Made by a program: the position numbers and the translations under genes. Positions 12,551 to 25,470 of a DNA stretch of 64,000 nt are shown here, piece by piece. The notes beneath the pieces were generated by a model. It was not told where the DNA came from, made no database searches, and was given only the letters and a program-made list of their open reading frames with translations. The DNA comes from Lepas anatifera (taxonomy: Eukaryota > Arthropoda > Thecostraca > Lepadidae): assembly GCA_034440635.1 (NCBI GenBank), contig JAOTON010001911.1, forward strand, positions 889,001 through 953,000, read 5' to 3'. Position 1 is the first letter of the stretch. Each line of letters opens with the position of its first letter.

Positions 12551-13741
12551 CCCTTGCCCCGGTGGCGGGTACGAGCCACCTTCGCCCTGGTGGGGGGCTA
12601 AAAAAGACCCCCACGATCTTAAAAACTAAGAGAGCTAGAAAAAAGCGCAAAACGGTAATTGAAAGCTCTTCAAAAATTATATCGAAAATGCTTCGGTCAT
12701 TTTTCTTGTCAGGTCAATATCAAGGTCACCAGAGGTCAAAATAGGTCAAAATCACTAATATGAGGTGTACTGAGAAAACCTCATATATCTCAGAAACTAT
12801 GATAGCTAGAAACATTTTTCAACACAAATCGAAAGCTCTTGAGTTGCTCTTTCATGGCAGTGGCATTCATTTTCGTGTCAGGTCAAAACCTAGGGAGCTA
12901 CAGGTCACTGAATATTGGGCATATTCTTGGGAATGTCAATAGCCACCCATGCATAAGGGCGTTTCCTTTTTCGCTAATAACTTCCAAACCAAACAAGATA
13001 CAGCCATAGTTGATGCACCATTGCAATTCTCTCGTCAATATGAATCGAATGATATATAATATTGCTATGCCAGGTCAAATTTAAGAATTTGACCTCACCC
13101 AGGTCAACGGTATGACCCAACTTGACCTGGTATAGTCATGATGTATATCATTTGACTTGCAGTGACTATGCAAACACTTTGGTGACAAAATAAAAGTTCT
13201 ATCTCAGTTTATTCAAAATTTATAGAGTAAAACACCAAAAAACGCTTATTTGACCTAAGGTGACCTTTTAAAGGTCACAAGTCAAAAGTTTTGGCATCTT
13301 CTTCAGAAATAGGCTAAGAGCAAGTTGCAACCGATGTTTGAAGTTGATTTCATCCATACTTACTGAGAAAAGCTCATTTCGTGATTTTCCCCATGTATTG
13401 ACAACGGGGAGGTCATGCTCTGCACATGACCTTAGGTCACCAATATAAAAAATCCCGGAACAAATTTTGTAGCTCCTGGTAGGCCCAATATGTGGAATGT
13501 GTTTCAACTTGATCGATTAACCCTTCTTTTAGTTATGCGGACCTAAGCATTTTTTAGGTGAGGTGACTTCACCTGGCCTGGTGACCTGACCTGATTTGAC
13601 CTTGAGCTAAAATTTTCAGGGAAGATGTAAAAATGATGAAGGAACAACTAGACCAAGTTTGGCGGCGCTGCGCGCCGCCGTTTTTTTGGTTACTTCGGAA
13701 AAACCCGAGGGGGTCTAAAAAGACCCCCACCCGGGCGAAGG
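12551..13741. mobile_element. TTAA-flanked AGGTCA-rich DNA transposon K1
   Basis: Bounded by TTAA on both sides (12547-12550, 13742-13745). The ends are imperfect inverted repeats: left CCCTTGCCCCGG with a later GACCCCC, right GGGGGTC with CCGGGCGAAGG. The interior is full of AGGTCA and TGACCT hexamers, singly and in pairs, and has no long open frame. The TTAA target suggests a piggyBac- or Kolobok-type transposase acting in trans; I could not assign the superfamily. Confidence 0.75.
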
Positions 13742-15784
13742 TTAATATGAGCCCACTGCGGGGGTGTATTTTACCCCAATTTCCTGGGAAGCTAAAACAA
13801 AATTACAGAAGGTGTTCGAAAGCTCTTGACATGTCAAAAGATAAATTATAACGTTTTTTTGTCAGGTCAATATTGAGGTCACCAGATATTAAAGCAAATT
13901 GCATAGAAAGGGCATTGAAGATTTTCCCTTATATATTTTTACTGAGTCGAGTTAGATAACATCTTTAAGCATCATTGGAGACCTTATGACCCTGACGGGT
14001 CAAATGAGAAAACGACTCGTTCTCAAGCTAGGTCAGGGTCATATGGTGACCTATTATCGTCATGATGCATATCAATAGTCTCCTAGTGACAAAATAAGCA
14101 CAATGAATGCACAATGAAGGCTCTATCTCAATGTGGTGCGAAGATATTGGCAAAGTAATCACTGTATGCTCGTGTGACCTCACATGACATTTGAAGCATC
14201 ACATGGTCAAAAACTCATATTAATGGTCAATGTCGTGGAGAGAATATATTGCATGACAATTTTAGATACGATCTATCAAATATTTAAGGTCACCCCTTTA
14301 TGCTTTTCACACTAGATTTAGGTATAATGGGCTGAACAAAAAATTAACCCCATCTTAGGCTAACAATTTGAAGATTCTGAGATACCAGATTTGTGGACAA
14401 CCCCAATATGACCTCATCATATTATAATTGGTTGGAACTGATCGGTTGCCAGGTGTTCCTTTGACGCCGCGTCAAACTTGTTATACTGCAAGAGAATGTT
14501 TTTCCTATGTGCTCCGTCTATTCCGGAACCACGGTCTGCTCGAGCATAAAATGATTCCTTGGAACCTTATTCAAGGAAAATTTGAGCATGCTTGCTCTCA
14601 TTAGATCTTCTTCCCGAGTTCCCAGCATAATTCCAGCAAAGCAAGTGTTTATGTAGGCCTTGACAGCTTAAAATTATTCTCGGCTTCTAAGCATAGTGGG
14701 AAGAAGATTAAGATGATAACAATATGGTGTTGCAAGTGGTATTTCTTTTATACCACAAAGCATCATTTTACCGTAGGTACTCGACCTATGTTAGCTGCGA
14801 AATTCAAAGAACTATTAATATATTCTTCAAAGTTTCATAATATATTAGGGATCAATACATGCTGCCACCGGAAATAACCAAGAATATGGGAGCTTTAGCT
14901 ACAGAATCATTCGAATCCCCAGTTTATTTCGATGCCAAGTCAAAGTGTATCCGGAGATTGCGTGCGCGTGCTCCGACCCGCGATTGAGAAAACTTACTCG
15001 CCGTTTTGCGCGATCTTCAGTGTTCCTGCCATTGCACGCAGAGCTGACCAAAAAGCTCTGGTGTTGTGATCCGAGCGAAATTCGAGAGGAATTGCTGACC
15101 TTTTTCATTTAACGTCGGCACGTGCTACTGCATCCATCCAAAGGTTTTGACCTGAGGGGCCTGAAGAAGCCGCGCTGCATTTGGCATGGTGGACGGGAGA
15201 AGCCACATCGACAGACCACGGATCAAGAGGAGAAGCTTAAGCTGAGTTTGAGGACCGACAGATTCCGCTGAGAGCTTGTGAAAGTGAAGAAACATACTTT
15301 GGCTGCGACGGTTCAGGCATTCATCGTGCTGGTGGCCAAAACCAAGAGTCCATGTGTCAGCTAGAGGACGGCAACATGCACTGAAGCCCCAAGTTTGGCC
15401 GCGCAGAACAGTTCTTGCTATGCAAAGTTGAAGTGGTGAGAAGCATCTGTTACTGTTGGATACAGCCACCCACGTGTACCAAAACTTTCGTTTTCAGCAC
15501 ACTTTGAGCACAGATTAGAAGCGCTTAACAAAGATTGGAAGGATTTTCAGAAAAGCCTCTGAACGCACGTCCATCGGTGGACAGAGGTAAGTCTCATTCT
15601 GTACAATATCGTGTACAGAATGAGATTTTCTCAGCCACGACGGAATGCTTTGAAGCAAACATGTCTATAAATAGCTCTATATATCCAAAATAAACGAGGG
15701 CTGCTACCTCTGACGACAGCGGCATGTGCTTGAATTGTAAGCCTGCACCGCTCCTGGGCGATGTCGGTCATGATTGTTCATTGA

Positions 15785-16236
15785 AGGGAATGTGGCACCT
15801 TGGTCGAATCCTGGAATTTAGTGTACCTAATAAGGCGTACTTTTAGCCGAAAATTATGAAACCACTCATGATTTCTCTAAAAAATGTACAATGAGGTCGA
15901 TATTTTGATTTTCAAAATACTCTTTTAGGAAAAGAAATAAATATATGCCTGTGGATGATGCCATGATCTGGCAACCACTACCATACTCGAAACGCTCCAA
16001 GGGCTTCGATTGACTGATGCTCATCGTGACGTCAGCATATGTCGTCACACCAACAGCCATGACAACTGTGGCCTGCTGCTTAGGGTACATGAGGGTACAT
16101 TGCAGGTAGGTTATAGTTTTTTCTACGGAAATCTCGAGTTCCATGACAAATTATATATTGAGTACCGGGTTTTCTGACTTGCTTTACAAATTGGCTATCT
16201 CAGTTAAAATCACGTTATGAAAGTGCCACATTCCCT
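15785..16236. mobile_element. TTAA-MITE copy 3, inserted in a CACTGAGA element
   Basis: Same family. It is flanked by TTGA (15781-15784) and TTAA (16237-16240). The host element has a second copy at 20218-22283, which at the equivalent point (about 20961-20968) reads TTAATTAA without any insertion. That is a true empty site and proves this unit moved as a discrete element of about 452 bases. TGACGTCA is at 16027-16034. Confidence 0.96.
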
Positions 16237-16858
16237 TTAAAGGCATTTCATGTGTGTCCGAAAAACGGTGAACGTGATTGTTGTTTAATGTTCGTGTCCT
16301 AATACGAAGTTATGATTATGTTATATTTTCTAGAGGCTAAAGTAGACTGTGATAAACAAAGTGGATTACCCTCATTATCATTAGACAAATAAGTTAATGT
16401 AATAGCAAGGCCACCACCGCAATATAAGTAATATCTTTACAGAAAGTTTTAATTTACGAAAACGAAAACATGAAGACTGATGAGGAAGATTCAGTGAACC
16501 CAATGAAACTCCAGGAACGACTAAAAGTATGCCACACAGACTACAATTATACCAGCATCAGTTTTGCCACAAGACTACTTTTATCCCAAATGCAGACTAA
16601 AAAAAGAAAAAAGGGGCGGTCTCGTTTGAGGCTTGCGTCGAATTCAGTTGCCGTGTTGAATGGAGGGGCATATTTTTCTAATCCATGTTCCGTGGAGAAC
16701 TGGAATATAATAATTCTATGACAATTTTTATGGTTGTATACATTGATGCCGTGAAGTTTTTCTAAACCAACCGAGAAATCATTTGAAACCAGCGCGCTTA
16801 TTCCGATCATCCTATGAGCTTCAGAAAACACTACGTACTAGACTCAATCTAGTCCAAG

Positions 16859-19692
16859 ATGGGTGCACTCCACAACAAATCGACAAATCGGTGGGTTGAA
16901 ATAACACCCTCATATCTCGGATTTTCATGAAAATTTGGGACTAGGGTTCTCAGTGGCACTGAAAACGACTACGGTATTTTTAGTCTCGTCCGTAAATGGT
17001 TTTGGAGTTATAGCCTCGGGTAATTTAGCATCGGGCGCGTGCATCAGACTTTTCGCTTGTGTTTTTAGGCATTTAAATTAAAGGTATTCCTTCAAGAGGT
17101 TACATGAAAATAATTACAAAAGTCTGAACAATAGAAATATGTAAGTTTAATTATAGCAATTGGCACGAATATGTATAAAATATAATTCCAAACTTTTGCA
17201 AAGATAAGCATACATATTTCCTATGTTTTTATTGACTTCAAAACAACTTCATGTGAAGGAGCATTGCTTAAACTACACATAACGCCAATAAAAAGAATGG
17301 AGAATACAGAGCAAAATCAGTAACGAGCACCGCAGACCAAGCCCAACACCGTCGCTGGCCACTCAGCCTGCAGTCGGTACGCCGCATAGACGCGTCCGGT
17401 TGGAAGTGGGGTAACGGGGAGGGGAGAACTGAGCAAGACTGCGCTTCGGTGACATTGTGAATGAACTAGATGTTGTATGGATGCTACTATTGCTACATAA
17501 CAATTTGAGCCGTTCCGAAACAACTGAACGTATTACCGCAACATTCGGAACAATTCCGACACTCTGATGCATTTGCTGGAAAATGTAGTGGGCGGATTAT
17601 GCGTCAGAAGCCGATTGTTCCTGTTGTCTTAGGTTTGTTTTAGATAGTTTTCTTTTTCTACCCATACCCTAAAAAAGTTTCATGGATCCCAGTTCCATTT
17701 ATATTAGAAAGCACACATACAAACAAAAAGCCACATAACGTCCACGCCGACAACTGCTTTTCGAACATATAAGATTAAGACATGCTGCTTTATTTTAGAT
17801 CTGACACACGGATCGGAAGAACGACTCCCTCACATGGTGCCATTGAACTTCACAGATTCAATTTGAAACTCGAACCTTCTGTCCCTCATCATTCGAGACC
17901 TCGTGGACAATAACGGTCTTCGAATTAACCGGTACGAACTTGTGAATCTTCAATGTTCCTTTTCTCGCGACTGCCTTATCGAAGCGTTTTCTGAGCTCAG
18001 TAGCTAGTTTGAGTACTTTTTGTTGAAGCATTTTCGGTAGAGATCGAGGCAAGCAATGGAACACTGCTTTCCGTGTCCCCTTCCAAGCATGGTTGCTGAT
18101 ATTGTAAGGGGATGGGTAACCCTCCTGCCAGTAAAGGTGGTGGGGCCTCATACCAGCGCGTGTTAAAAAGCACACTGGAGGGGAGCCTCGAAGGCCCCAC
18201 CTACTTTTTTCTAGGTGGCCGGAGAACCCTTCGTGGCCAAAAACGCTATTTCGCTACTTCTGAGAATATTCAATGGCACGTCGATTGGTCAAATAACCTT
18301 GAAAACCGGCCTCAATTTTGTAATTAAAGGCTTTAAAAGTTAAACACTTTAATTTGAGATCGCTGCAATCGCGCGGTTGTACCAGTTCGCGTGCATCAAA
18401 GACCAACTGGCAACGTTATAGCGCCATATAAAACGAGATTACATGTCAAGTTCACCCCTCATGAAGGTCAAGGTCACATTTCAAGGCCATACCAGCATTC
18501 TCAAAGTCATTGGTCCGGTGCTTCCGGTCGCATGACATTACCCAGTATGACGTATATTATGCTACGACGTCATAGTTAAGATAACTCAACATAAAATTCA
18601 AGGTCACAGGTCAAATTAAAATGTCATGGATAAAGGTCAATGTTCATTTCCCGTCCAACGGTTGCTATGTTGCTAATTATGGTGTAATTAAAGAGATAAT
18701 GTCATATTGTGACGTCACAGGTCAATGACCTTGAATGACCTTAATCAAAAAATTAAGTTTACATTTTTTGGACGTTCTCACTATGACCTTGCTCTGTTTT
18801 CAGTGCATTATGTACTTCTTTGAGCTTAATCACGGCATTTCCGGATGAATACTCAGCACGGCTAATACTTGACCTTTATGACCTCGTTTGAACTTGACGA
18901 TACTGACTTAGGTCAATTAAGATCAGTCATAATATAGATTTTAATAGTTCCCACCCAGTCCTCAACCAGAGTTTTTCTGAGCCTCCTAGTTTCCGAGAGT
19001 TCAGGGGGCCTACCAGTCCCACTTCCAGTGCGCGTAAGTGTCGGACGCCTCTCCAGTGCGGGTGGTAAGGAATGGACATTGATTACAATTTATTGTTTTA
19101 GATAAATCCTTACCTTCACGTCTGACCAATTCCACCATTGACATCTTTTTCGTGACCAGAGACGTTTGATAGTTGCAGCGACGGCGGGCCGCGCTGGCGC
19201 ACGAACCTCACAAAAGTGGGAATCGGGACGTTTGGGAGCTCAGATCTCGCTTTCTGTTTAAGTCTCCATTCTTTTTATTACTGAATCTTACAGAGAAAAG
19301 TATAAAGAGTAATATGAGCCTCAAAAAGTCTAAAATAAGTCATAGGAAAATAGATTTTATACATTTTGAAAAATTGAAGAATGTATAATATATTTACAAA
19401 TTAATTTTTAATTATATTTCTTATGAGCCAGAATTGGTAATTCGTCCTTAAGATACCTAGATCAAGTTTTTATGGCATTTGTAGAAGCATACAGGTAAAA
19501 TTGTTTCTTTAAAAAGACATGGAAGTGGGTATGGTCAAAATGCCTGAGGCTATAATTTTCAAACCGTAAGTCAGGCAGGAAAATTAATACGAAAACCGTC
19601 ATCAGCTCCATCAATAGCCCCCTGACAAAAAATACACCGAAATCTGCTACATGAGGCTGTTATCGACTTGTCGATTTGTCGTGGAATGCCCC
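16859..19692. mobile_element. 2.8 kb transposon Z nested in C1
   Basis: Ends are inverted repeats: left GGGTGCACTCCACAACAAAT, right reverse complemented GGGGCATTCCACGACAAAT, both running on into CGACAA. C2 supplies the uninterrupted sequence (AGTCCAAG followed directly by AGGTTACAT). The insertion therefore lies after AGTCCAAG at 16851-16858 and appears to duplicate only AG. A minus-strand open stretch at 18175-17858 (including LPRSLPKMLQQKVLKLATEL) is the longest frame; it is basic and unrecognised. A related right end recurs at about 22741-22766. Confidence 0.78.
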
Positions 19693-20088
19693 AGAGACTA
19701 CATTGAGTCTACGATGGGAATACAGTGAGCATGATTGTGCCTGATTCCAACCGAGTTTGACACCAGAATCCGGACTCGCTTTCAGCACCGACTCAGTTTA
19801 TCCCAAAGGAATCAATTTTTCTCTCAGTGTGGGTTCTGAGGTTGGGTCGCTTGACCTTTAATAACTTCTGTATCTGACCTGACCTGATATAGAAAATTTA
19901 GTCAGGTTCATGAAACGAATTGGGAATAAGGCACTGTAAGTTGTGTTGTCCTCAGTTTCTTCATGTTTGCATGGTTTGGGAAAACCAGCAGGGAGCAAAT
20001 TTTGCCCCCCCCCACCCGTGGGGCTCATATTAAAACATACGAAAGTTGAAAGACAGAGGTATATTACGAGTTATTGCATTCTTTGAGG

Positions 20089-20092
<4 letters not shown>

Positions 20093-20157
<65 letters not shown>
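20093..20157. repeat. (TC)n microsatellite
   Basis: About 32 uninterrupted TC repeats between the right end of K2 and the left end of C2. Confidence 0.97.
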
Positions 20158-20162
<5 letters not shown>

Positions 20163-20217
20163 TTTAATTCCCATGACAGGCCCATTGAGGGCTGCTAAGA
20201 CGGATATAATACCCGTA

Positions 20218-22283
20218 CACTGAGAGAAAAATTGATTCCTTTTGGATAAACTGAGTCAGTGCTGAAAGCGAGTCCAGATTCTGGTGTCAAACTCGATTAG
20301 AATCAGGCAGAATCATGCTCATTGTATTCCCGTCGTAGACTCTATGTAACCTCTTGGACTAGATTGTGTCTAGCACGTATTGTTTTCTGAAGCTCATAGA
20401 ATGATCACCGTAAGCTAGGGAATAACAAGTCTGATGACTGGTTTCAAATGATTCTTCACTCGGTTTAGAAAAACTTCACAGCAAAATCGTCATGGGATCA
20501 TTATATTCCAGCTCTCCACGAAGCATGGATTAAAACTATATGCCCCTCCACTCAACACACCAACTGAATTCGATGCAAGCCTCAAACTAAACCGCCTCTT
20601 TTGAGTCTGCATTTGGCATAAAAATAGTCTAGTTAGTAGCGAAACTGATGCTGGTATAATTGTAGTCTGTGTAGCATACTTTTAATCGTGCCTGGAGTTT
20701 CATTTGGTTCACTGAAGGTTCCTCATTAGTCTTCGCGTTTTTGTTTTCGTAAATTAAAACTTTCTGTAAAGATATTACTTATATTGTTGTTGTGGCCTTG
20801 CTATTACATTAACTTTGTTCAATGATAATGAGGGTAATCCACTTTGTTTACTGCAGTCTACTTCAGCCTCTAGAAAAGAAAATATAGTCATATTTTTATC
20901 AGGACACAAACATTAAACAACAATAACGTTCACCGTTTTTGGGACACACATGAAATGCCTTTAATTAACAATCATTTCCGATATCGCCCAGGAGCGGTGC
21001 AGGCTTACAATTCAAACACATGCCGCTGTCGTCAGAGATAGCAGCCCTCGTTTACTTTGGATATATAGAGCTAATCATAAACATGTTTGCTTCAAAGCAT
21101 TCCGTCATGGCTGAGAAAATCTCATTCTGTACACGATATTGTACAGATTGAGACTTACCTCTGTCCAGCGATGGACGTGCGTTCAGAGGCTCCTGAGAAG
21201 ATCCTTCCAATCTTTGTTAAGCGCTTCTAATCTGTGCTCAAAGTGACCTGAAAACGATCTTTAGGACACGTGGGTGACTGTATCTAACAGTAGCAGATGC
21301 TTAGTTATCATTACTTCATTAGCTTTGCATAGCAAGGGCTGTTCTGCGCGGCCAAACTTGGGCTTCACGCTTCAGTGCATGTTGCCGTCATCTAGCTGAC
21401 ACACATGGACTCCTGGTTTTGGCCACCAGTACAATTAATGCCTGAACTGTCGCAGCGCCAGTATGCTTTTTCACTTTCACTAGCTCTCAGCGGAGTCTGT
21501 CGGTCATCAGACTCAGCTTAAGCTTCTCCTCTTGATCCGTTATCACCGCTAGGTCTGTCGATGTGGCTTCTCCCGTAAACCATGCCAAATGCAGCGAGGC
21601 TTCTTCAGGCCCCTCAGGTCAAAACCTGAGTTGGATCGATGTAGGAGCATGTGCCGACGTAAAGTGAAAAAGGTCAGCTATTCCACTCAAATTTCGCTCG
21701 GATAACGACGCCAGAGCTTTGTGGCCAGCTCTGCGTGCAATGGCAGGAACACTGAAGATGGCGCGAAACGGCGAGTAGGTAAGTTTTCTCAATCGCGGGT
21801 CGGAGCACGGGCACGCAATCTCCGGATACGGTTTGACTTGGAATCAAAATAGACTGGGGATTCGAATGATTCTGCAGCTAAAGCTCCCATATTCTTGGTT
21901 ATTTCCGGTGGCAGAATATATTTATTCTTGGTATAATATGAAACTTTGAAGAGGATATTAAAAGCTCTTTCCATTTCGTGGCTAGAATAGGTCGAGTACC
22001 TATGGTAAAATGATCCTTTGTGGTATAAAAGAAATACCACCTGCAATAATTTATTGGTATCATATTAAGCTTCTTCCCACTATGTTTAGAAGCCGAGGAC
22101 CATTTCAAGCTGTCAAGGCCTACATAAACACTTCCTTTGTTGGAATTATGCTGGAAAGAGGATTTAATGAGAGAAAACATGCTCAAATATTCCTTGAATA
22201 AGGTTTCATGACATCATTTTATGCTCGAGCAGACCATGGTTCCGGATTAGATAGAGCACATAGGAATAAAAATTGTCTCAGTG
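20218..22283. mobile_element. CACTGAGA-ended transposon C2, complete
   Basis: A 2066-base element with inverted ends CACTGAGAGAAAAATTGATT and CACTGAGACAATTTTTATT (right end reverse complemented), flanked by TA on each side. It runs opposite to C1, so the pair forms arms of about 2 kb. Minus-strand open stretches near 22186-21789 include FYTTKDHFTIGTRPILATKW and, in another frame, ITKNMGALAAESFESP, as if one coding region had frameshifted. It has no recognised catalytic motif. The TA target and size suggest a Tc1/mariner-like mode of insertion, but this is weak. Confidence 0.8.
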
Positions 22284-22729
22284 TACAATGCTTCAGCACA
22301 TTGTTCTTGCATCACTTATTTAAAAATGTCATCAAACAATTATCTTAAAAAACTGTTTATGATTTATCAAAACGTTACGCCAAGGCCCCATGAATAATAC
22401 AAAATGGAACATTTTATAACGCCATCATTGTCAAATCACATGATCCAACACTAAGTCACGGGTAAAATTAGATTGCTATTTAACTTAAATTTAGACGGCA
22501 ACGTGTTTTATTTGGATCTCAACGATCGTAGGGATTTCTAATTTATATAAATCATTATCTGTCTCGAAGATATGGCAAATTGAAAAGAAAGGTTCTTTTA
22601 TTGGGTCCAAACAGTACCTAAGGCCATAACTAAAAAACCATTGAACAGACCCAGCTAGAAATACCACAGCGCTAATCTGCGTCCCGCAAAACCGCTCTTA
22701 CAAAGTTTCATCAAAGACTAACTTGGAAG

Positions 22730-22768
22730 GTGTTATCCCTTGGTCGATTTGTCGTGGGATGCCCCAAC
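22730..22768. repeat. Solitary right end of a Z-type element
   Basis: About 38 bases (GGTGTTAT followed by GGTCGATTTGTCGTGGGATG and CCCCA) match the right end of the element at 16859-19692. The remainder of that element is not obvious nearby; the following 300 bases are very GC-rich with CpG-rich words and no supported gene. Confidence 0.55.
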
Positions 22769-23828
22769 ACCTTGACGCGCAAGCGATCTCGCGTCCGTGG
22801 ACTGCGCGGCGCGCCGGGTCAGTTGGGTCGGCACGCCCGTCCGATACAACACCAGCCCCGCGCGGCGGCTGGCGGTGGGGGAGAGGGGAGGGGGAAGTGG
22901 GGTCGGCGTGGCGCCGATCAGGTAGGGCGCAGCATAAGGCATAACATTCCGCGGCTGTAGCGTTCTTCAGCCGCAACTGCTCTCCCCTCCCCCCAGCGAT
23001 GGGTCGGCCAGCCCCGGATACCTCCGGGCCTGGACCCCCTCCCCACCGGTAACTCCGCTCTGTCCGTCCGCTCAGCCGTGCCATGTCTGCTCGATGTGGA
23101 CGGCGGGTGTCTATCTTACTTGTGTTTCAATAATTTATATTTTTTTAGTTTTTTATCGATGGTTGGGTGCCCACCGGCGTAACTAAAGGGCCCCGTGCGT
23201 GGGGAGCCTGGTTAATTTTACTTCGAGATTGCCTATGGTCCATTTTAGGTCGGTGTCTTACAGGCATGTACCATTGTACGCATTATGTTAATGCAGGAGT
23301 GTCAATATATGAACGGATACAAATGATCAAACCAAAAACTGATCATTATATGATAGCCTATATGATGTTGCAGATCAAATAAAGCGTAACCGAGTGTTTT
23401 GGTGTGCCCAGAGAGGGTTTATGGGGCTTTCTGCTATCGGTGGGTAACCGGATGAGCGCATGGATGAGCGGGCAAAACCTTTGCTTTTTACAGATGCTGA
23501 TCTCGAGGTAAAACCACTTACCTTAAAATCATACCAGAATATTCCCAGTTTTCAGTCCTCGGCTGCACAGCGAACTGCACGTACTTAAGAGTTCAGCTTT
23601 AGGATATATCCATAGAGTAAGCAAATAGAACTTGCATTTCTACTTTCCGTAGTTGTGAAGTGGTTACAGGCGTAAGGCGCTGCGGGATGAATTTTGGGCG
23701 ATGAATCGAATGGGTCGATTTTGGGGATGAAGTCGACCGCTGATAAATTATATCATTGGGAATCCCATTTTCACTCCGTGGAAATATGTGCGTAGCTAAG
23801 ACTTTGGTTTACGATATTATAATGTGGG

Positions 23829-24470
23829 GAGGTTTTAACCCTCGCCCCGGGATGTGTTTGAACACCCCCTCGCGTTTTCCGGCGGCACGAAAAAATGGCG
23901 GCGCTTCGCGCCATCGTACTTGGCACACCCTAACTTTGATTGATTCCACAATTCTCCCTACAATTTTAAGGTTGGGTCATCTCAGGTCAGGTCACCAGCG
24001 CAGTTCAAGTGACCTCACCTCTAAAAATATTTAAGGTGGTATAAGTAAGAAATGGGCGAATCTATACGATTGAAACTTATGCCACATAATAGGCCCACCG
24101 AGTGCTACAACATATGTTCATGGATTTTTTATATCGATAACCTCAGGTCAAGTACGGTCCATGACCTCTCCGTTGGAAAAACATGGGAAAAATAGACCTT
24201 ACGTAGGACTAAGCTTACAGAACGTAGGCTGTATTTGTGTAGATAAAGCTGTGAATGCCTCCATATTCTCCAAATCGTAGTATCCTGAGCCCAGTTCCAG
24301 GTTCATGTTGCAGTTTTTGACTTGTGACCTTTGAGAGATCATCTGGGGCTGCTTAAGCAGGTTTCACACTTGGGTCAATAACTGCAGAATATGATGATAA
24401 ATCTTTTATTTTGATATCATTACGTTTCTATTGCTATTGCAAGGTTATTGATGTGCCCCCCAAATTTTGA
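23829..24470. repeat. AGGTCA-rich TTAA-type element fragment
   Basis: Left end TTAACCCTCGCCCCGGGATG is clear. The body repeats the blocks of the copy at 8990-9785. The right end is not visible and the element appears truncated near 24470. Confidence 0.65.
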
Positions 24471-25159
24471 GCCGATTCCGTAGTTTTTCCGTCGACAAAT
24501 CACGTGATAGACCGAATCGTATTTGGCCCCACCATTGGTTACAACTTTTGCCCCCACCACCAACCTGGAAAAGGTCCCTGCTCCTATGCCTAATAGAAAT
24601 CTGAAGATTTCTGGCTGCTGGAAGCTTGCTGTGTGAAATTAAAGCATTTGGAACTTTTATTGGGATGACCTTCATGTAAATTATCCGAATGGGAATTAAT
24701 TTAATTTGATTGCCTTTTTCCATCGCATCGAAACTGTATGTATGTGCCTAAGACCGCAGTTCACGATGTGCCTATATAGACAATAACAGAAATCAACCGA
24801 TGTTCCCTTCACATGAAACTGTGCGTACTTCAGACCTCTTCTCAGGATATATTTTCATAGCGAATGGCTGATGATTTTATTTTCTGGTTCATATGTTCCC
24901 GGGAGTGGTTAATATTTTTTGCTGTGCTGATATGAATCTGAAATGGGCCATCGATCTGCCAGCAGCTTTGCGACGAGTTAGATATAAGTCGAGGTCCAGT
25001 TGCTCACGAAATTGTGCATAAGCACGGTTTTAGGCTTGCTTCTCAGTAAAGAAAGTTTTGGAAGACCGATTTTTCCGCAAATTGGACCCGAATTGTGTGT
25101 GCCGCGGCGCATGCTGCCCAGCGGATATCTTAGAAATCTAGGCCGGAGGAGGCCTAGTA

Positions 25160-25470
25160 AGCCCCTTCCAGGAGGGACATACCCTTAGCAGAAGTCTCAG
25201 CTACGAGCAGTTTTGTATGCAGCGAAAAATGCGCTATCGATTGGTATACCTTCACATTCAGTGTATTGTCCCAGAGATCGGCCCATTTTAAAATGCGAAG
25301 ATCTCTCTACTCGCACGGGTAGAAAGATCTTCGCATTTTAAAATGGGCCGATCTCCGGGAAAATGCACTGAATGTAAAGGCATACCAATCGATAGCGCAT
25401 TTTCCGCTGCATACGAAACTGCTCGTACCTAAGACTTCTGCTAAGGGTATGTCGCTCTTGGAAGGGGCTT
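25160..25470. repeat. Inverted repeat with 20-base loop (intron 5)
   Basis: Arms 25160-25304 and 25325-25470 are near-identical in reverse (GCCCCTTCCAGGAG to CTTGGAAGGGGC), separated by CTCTACTCGCACGGGTAGAA. Flanking DNA on both sides carries the direct phrase TATGAATCTGAAATGGGCC (24931 and 25532). It therefore belongs to a larger repeat, possibly a fold-back element. Confidence 0.75.

Larger units (their letters stand above)
14486..19829. mobile_element. CACTGAGA-ended transposon C1, interrupted twice
   Basis: Inverted copy of the element at 20218-22283. The right end (CAATTTTTCTCTCAGTG) is clear; the left end is degraded (CTGCAAGAGAATG). After removing the MITE at 15785-16236 and the element at 16859-19692 the length is about 2.05 kb, matching the other copy. 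It carries short open stretches, for example LPPEITKNMGALATESFESP near 14870-14930, shared with the other copy. These look like remains of one protein, but I do not recognise the family. Confidence 0.82.
13746..20029. mobile_element. TTAA-flanked AGGTCA-rich transposon K2, split by nested insertions
   Basis: Left end TATGAGCCCACTGCGG after the TTAA at 13742-13745. Right end, reverse complemented, reads TATGAGCCCCACGGGTGGGG before TTAA at 20030-20033. The two outer parts (13746-14485 and 19830-20029) resemble a related element ending near 28549, in which the sequence is continuous. K2 is therefore interrupted by the CACTGAGA element described separately. It shares its left TTAA with K1, so one jumped next to the other. 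Confidence 0.75.
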
